Part shown: positions 62,599 to 64,000 of the stretch, piece by piece
How the letters are laid out: each line of letters begins with the position of its first letter
How positions within the stretch are numbered: the first letter of the stretch is position 1
From: Duganella fentianensis
Lineage (GTDB): Bacteria; Pseudomonadota; Gammaproteobacteria; Burkholderiales; Burkholderiaceae_D
Direction of reading: 5' to 3'
Length of the DNA: 64,000 nt
NCBI RefSeq assembly: GCF_009857835.1
Contig: NZ_WWCL01000001.1
Coordinates: 248,001-312,000 of the forward strand
Notes under the pieces: generated by a model
Database searches by the model: none
Told to the model about the DNA's origin: nothing
The model's input: the letters and a program-made list of their open reading frames with translations, nothing else
Program-made: the position numbers and the translations under genes

Positions 62599-64000
62599 AC
62601 GCTTTTCTGAGTCTGGTACAGGCGGGCGTAGATGCCGTTATGGCCCAGCAGTTCTGCATGGCTGCCCACTTCGGCGATGCGGCCGCCATTGAGCACCACG
62701 ATGCGGTCGGCGTTTTCAATCGTGGACAGGCGGTGGGCAATCACCACTGTGGTACGGCCCTGCATCAGCACTTCCAGCGCGGCCTGCACCAGCCGTTCCG
62801 ATTCCGTATCGAGCGCGCTGGTGGCTTCGTCCAGAATCAGGATAGGCGCATTCTTGTACAGCGCACGGGCAATCGCCAGCCGCTGGCGCTGGCCGCCGGA
62901 CAGGCGTAAACCGTTTTCACCCACCGAAGTCTGGTAGCCCTCGGGCTGGCGGGCGATGAATTCGTGCGCATGGGCCGCGCGTGCCGCCGCTTCGATGCGC
63001 TGCTGCGAAGGGGCCGGATCGCCATAGGCGATGTTGGCTGCCAGCGTATCGTTGAACAGCACCACATCCTGACTGACCAGCGCGATCTGGCTGCGCAGCG
63101 AGGCCATGGTGTAGTCGCGCAGGTCGACGCCATCGAGGCGGATGCTGCCACCGCTGACATCGTAGAAGCGCGGCAGCAGGCCGGCCAGCGTGGTCTTGCC
63201 GCTGCCGGAGCTGCCCACCAGTGCCACTGTTTCACCGGCGGCGATATCGAGCGAAACGCGATCGAGCGCTGGCTTGGCATCGGCATCGCTGCTGTAGCAG
63301 AAACTGACCTGATCCAGTTGCAGATGGCCGGCCGCCCGTTCGATCTGGCGCGTGCCCTGATCGGCTTCCGCTTCGGTATCGATCAGGCCGAACACGGATT
63401 CGGCGGCAGCCATGCCGCGCTGCATAGGTTCGTTGATCTTGGTGAGGTTCTTGATGGGCGACTGCATTGCCATCAGCGAGGACATAAAGGCCACGAAGGC
63501 GCCGGGCGAGAGCGCGCCGGCCTGCGCGCGCAGCAGGGCAAAGTAGATCACCGAGGACAGGGTAATCCCGATCAGCAGCATGATGATGCCGGAATTGAGC
63601 GCCGAAGTGGCGGCGTGCTTGACGGCCAGCTGGCGGTTCAGTTTCACCACGCTGTCGAAGCGCTGCTGTTCATAGTGCTGGCCGCCGAAAATCTTGACCA
63701 CGCGCTGGCCGCTGATGCTCTCGTCCAGCACATTGGTCAGCTCGCCCATGGCCGCTTGCGCGCTCTTGCTCAGGTGGCGCATGCGCCGGCCCGCAAAGGT
63801 CACGATGGCGGCTACCAGCGGCAGCAGGCCCAGACAGAACAGCGCCAGTTGCCAGTCGATGATGAACAGAGTGGTCAGATAGCCTATGGTGGCGACGCTG
63901 TCGCGCATGGCCACGTTGACCACGGTGATCACGGCCTGCGCCACCTGCGCCGCATCGAACGCGACGCGCGACAGCGTGGTGCCGGTGGAGGACTGGTCGA
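62583..64000 (-). CDS. msbA: Lipid A export ABC transporter MsbA, C-terminal part
   Basis: The gene runs off the right edge, so this is the C-terminal 472 residues of an MsbA-type half transporter that flips lipid A-core across the inner membrane. The membrane part shows STGTTLSRVAFDAAQVAQA and the coupling region GISGQRVVKIFGGQ-like (SISGQRVVKIFGG). The ATPase has Walker A GSSGSGKTT, signature LSGGQRQRLAIARA, Walker B ILILDEATSALD and H-loop IAHRLST. An internal GTG at 63944 is not a start, since homology continues before it. Convergent with the oxygenase gene, overlapping by 16 bases. Confidence 0.93.
   Translation of the reverse strand, partial: DQSSTGTTLSRVAFDAAQVAQAVITVVNVAMRDSVATIGYLTTLFIIDWQLALFCLGLLPLVAAIVTFAGRRMRHLSKSAQAAMGELTNVLDESISGQRVVKIFGGQHYEQQRFDSVVKLNRQLAVKHAATSALNSGIIMLLIGITLSSVIYFALLRAQAGALSPGAFVAFMSSLMAMQSPIKNLTKINEPMQRGMAAAESVFGLIDTEAEADQGTRQIERAAGHLQLDQVSFCYSSDADAKPALDRVSLDIAAGETVALVGSSGSGKTTLAGLLPRFYDVSGGSIRLDGVDLRDYTMASLRSQIALVSQDVVLFNDTLAANIAYGDPAPSQQRIEAAARAAHAHEFIARQPEGYQTSVGENGLRLSGGQRQRLAIARALYKNAPILILDEATSALDTESERLVQAALEVLMQGRTTVVIAHRLSTIENADRIVVLNGGRIAEVGSHAELLGHNGIYARLYQTQKSVQVAS

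Noticed and set aside
63944-63944. GTG at 63944 as the start of msbA
   Set aside because: Homologous MsbA sequence continues without a break up to the right edge, so the GTG is internal.

Overview
The window is an ordinary-looking, GC-rich chromosomal stretch of a betaproteobacterium. Gene content and order point to Burkholderiales, most likely family Oxalobacteraceae (Massilia, Duganella or Janthinobacterium relatives): sucCD beside a sigma-54 pilin gene, pgk-pyk-fba-purC-purE-purK-sua5 in one line, rho next to trxA, a type B L31 gene, and a D-rhamnose synthesis pair. That placement is inference from gene content; no rRNA is present. About 67 protein genes and one tRNA-Leu(CAA) were called. 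No insertion sequence, prophage, CRISPR array or plasmid origin was found.

Layout. 1-2.2 kb: sucC (cut by the left edge), sucD, and a type IV pilin gene with a near-perfect sigma-54 promoter and four upstream half-palindromes that look like PilR sites. 2.3-8.8 kb: PilZ protein, moaC, periplasmic M48 protease, small conserved genes, azlCD amino-acid exporter. 8.9-16.8 kb: lower glycolysis (pgk, pyk, fba) followed by purine synthesis (purC, purE, purK) and a Sua5-type tRNA t6A enzyme. 16.9-20.8 kb: two lipoprotein hydrolases and OmpW. 20.9-29.3 kb: glutaryl-CoA dehydrogenase, flavin reductase, a MerR-carboxymuconolactone decarboxylase pair, msrA, cfa, a hemerythrin-PdxH fusion, tcdA, an FKBP isomerase, cysK. 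29.3-34.6 kb: a zinc sensor/CDF exporter operon, a short phosphate-binding-like protein with an outer-membrane barrel, an orphan TraM/TraL-like pair, cinA. 34.8-40.6 kb: a REC-PAS-GGDEF-EAL protein, thiL, maeB. 40.8-50.5 kb: gmd-rmd and two glycosyltransferases for a D-rhamnose glycan, then a two-component system and a MacAB-like exporter. 50.5-53.1 kb: YeeE/YedE pair with a persulfide-type ArsR regulator, cytochrome b561, tRNA-Leu. 53.4-64 kb: GT39 transferase, rpmE2, rho, trxA, a receptor-like NMT1-PAS protein with HutC, an Ada-2OG oxygenase alkylation-repair operon, and msbA (cut by the right edge).

How genes work together. Clear cis-regulatory logic can be read in several places: sigma-54 control of pilA; a MerR operator lying in a 19-bp promoter spacer; an ArsR zinc operator in front of the zinc exporter operon; an ATATT-type palindrome between the persulfide ArsR operon and cytochrome b561; and an Ada box in front of ada. 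Many gene pairs end tail-to-tail with overlaps, so the region is compact.

Best candidates for something new: (1) a hemerythrin domain fused to pyridoxamine-phosphate oxidase; (2) a chromosomal two-gene operon resembling TraL and TraM of IncP conjugation systems without any other conjugation gene; (3) a periplasmic-binding receptor with a PAS domain but no output domain, co-directional with a HutC regulator. All are inferences from sequence reading without database searches.
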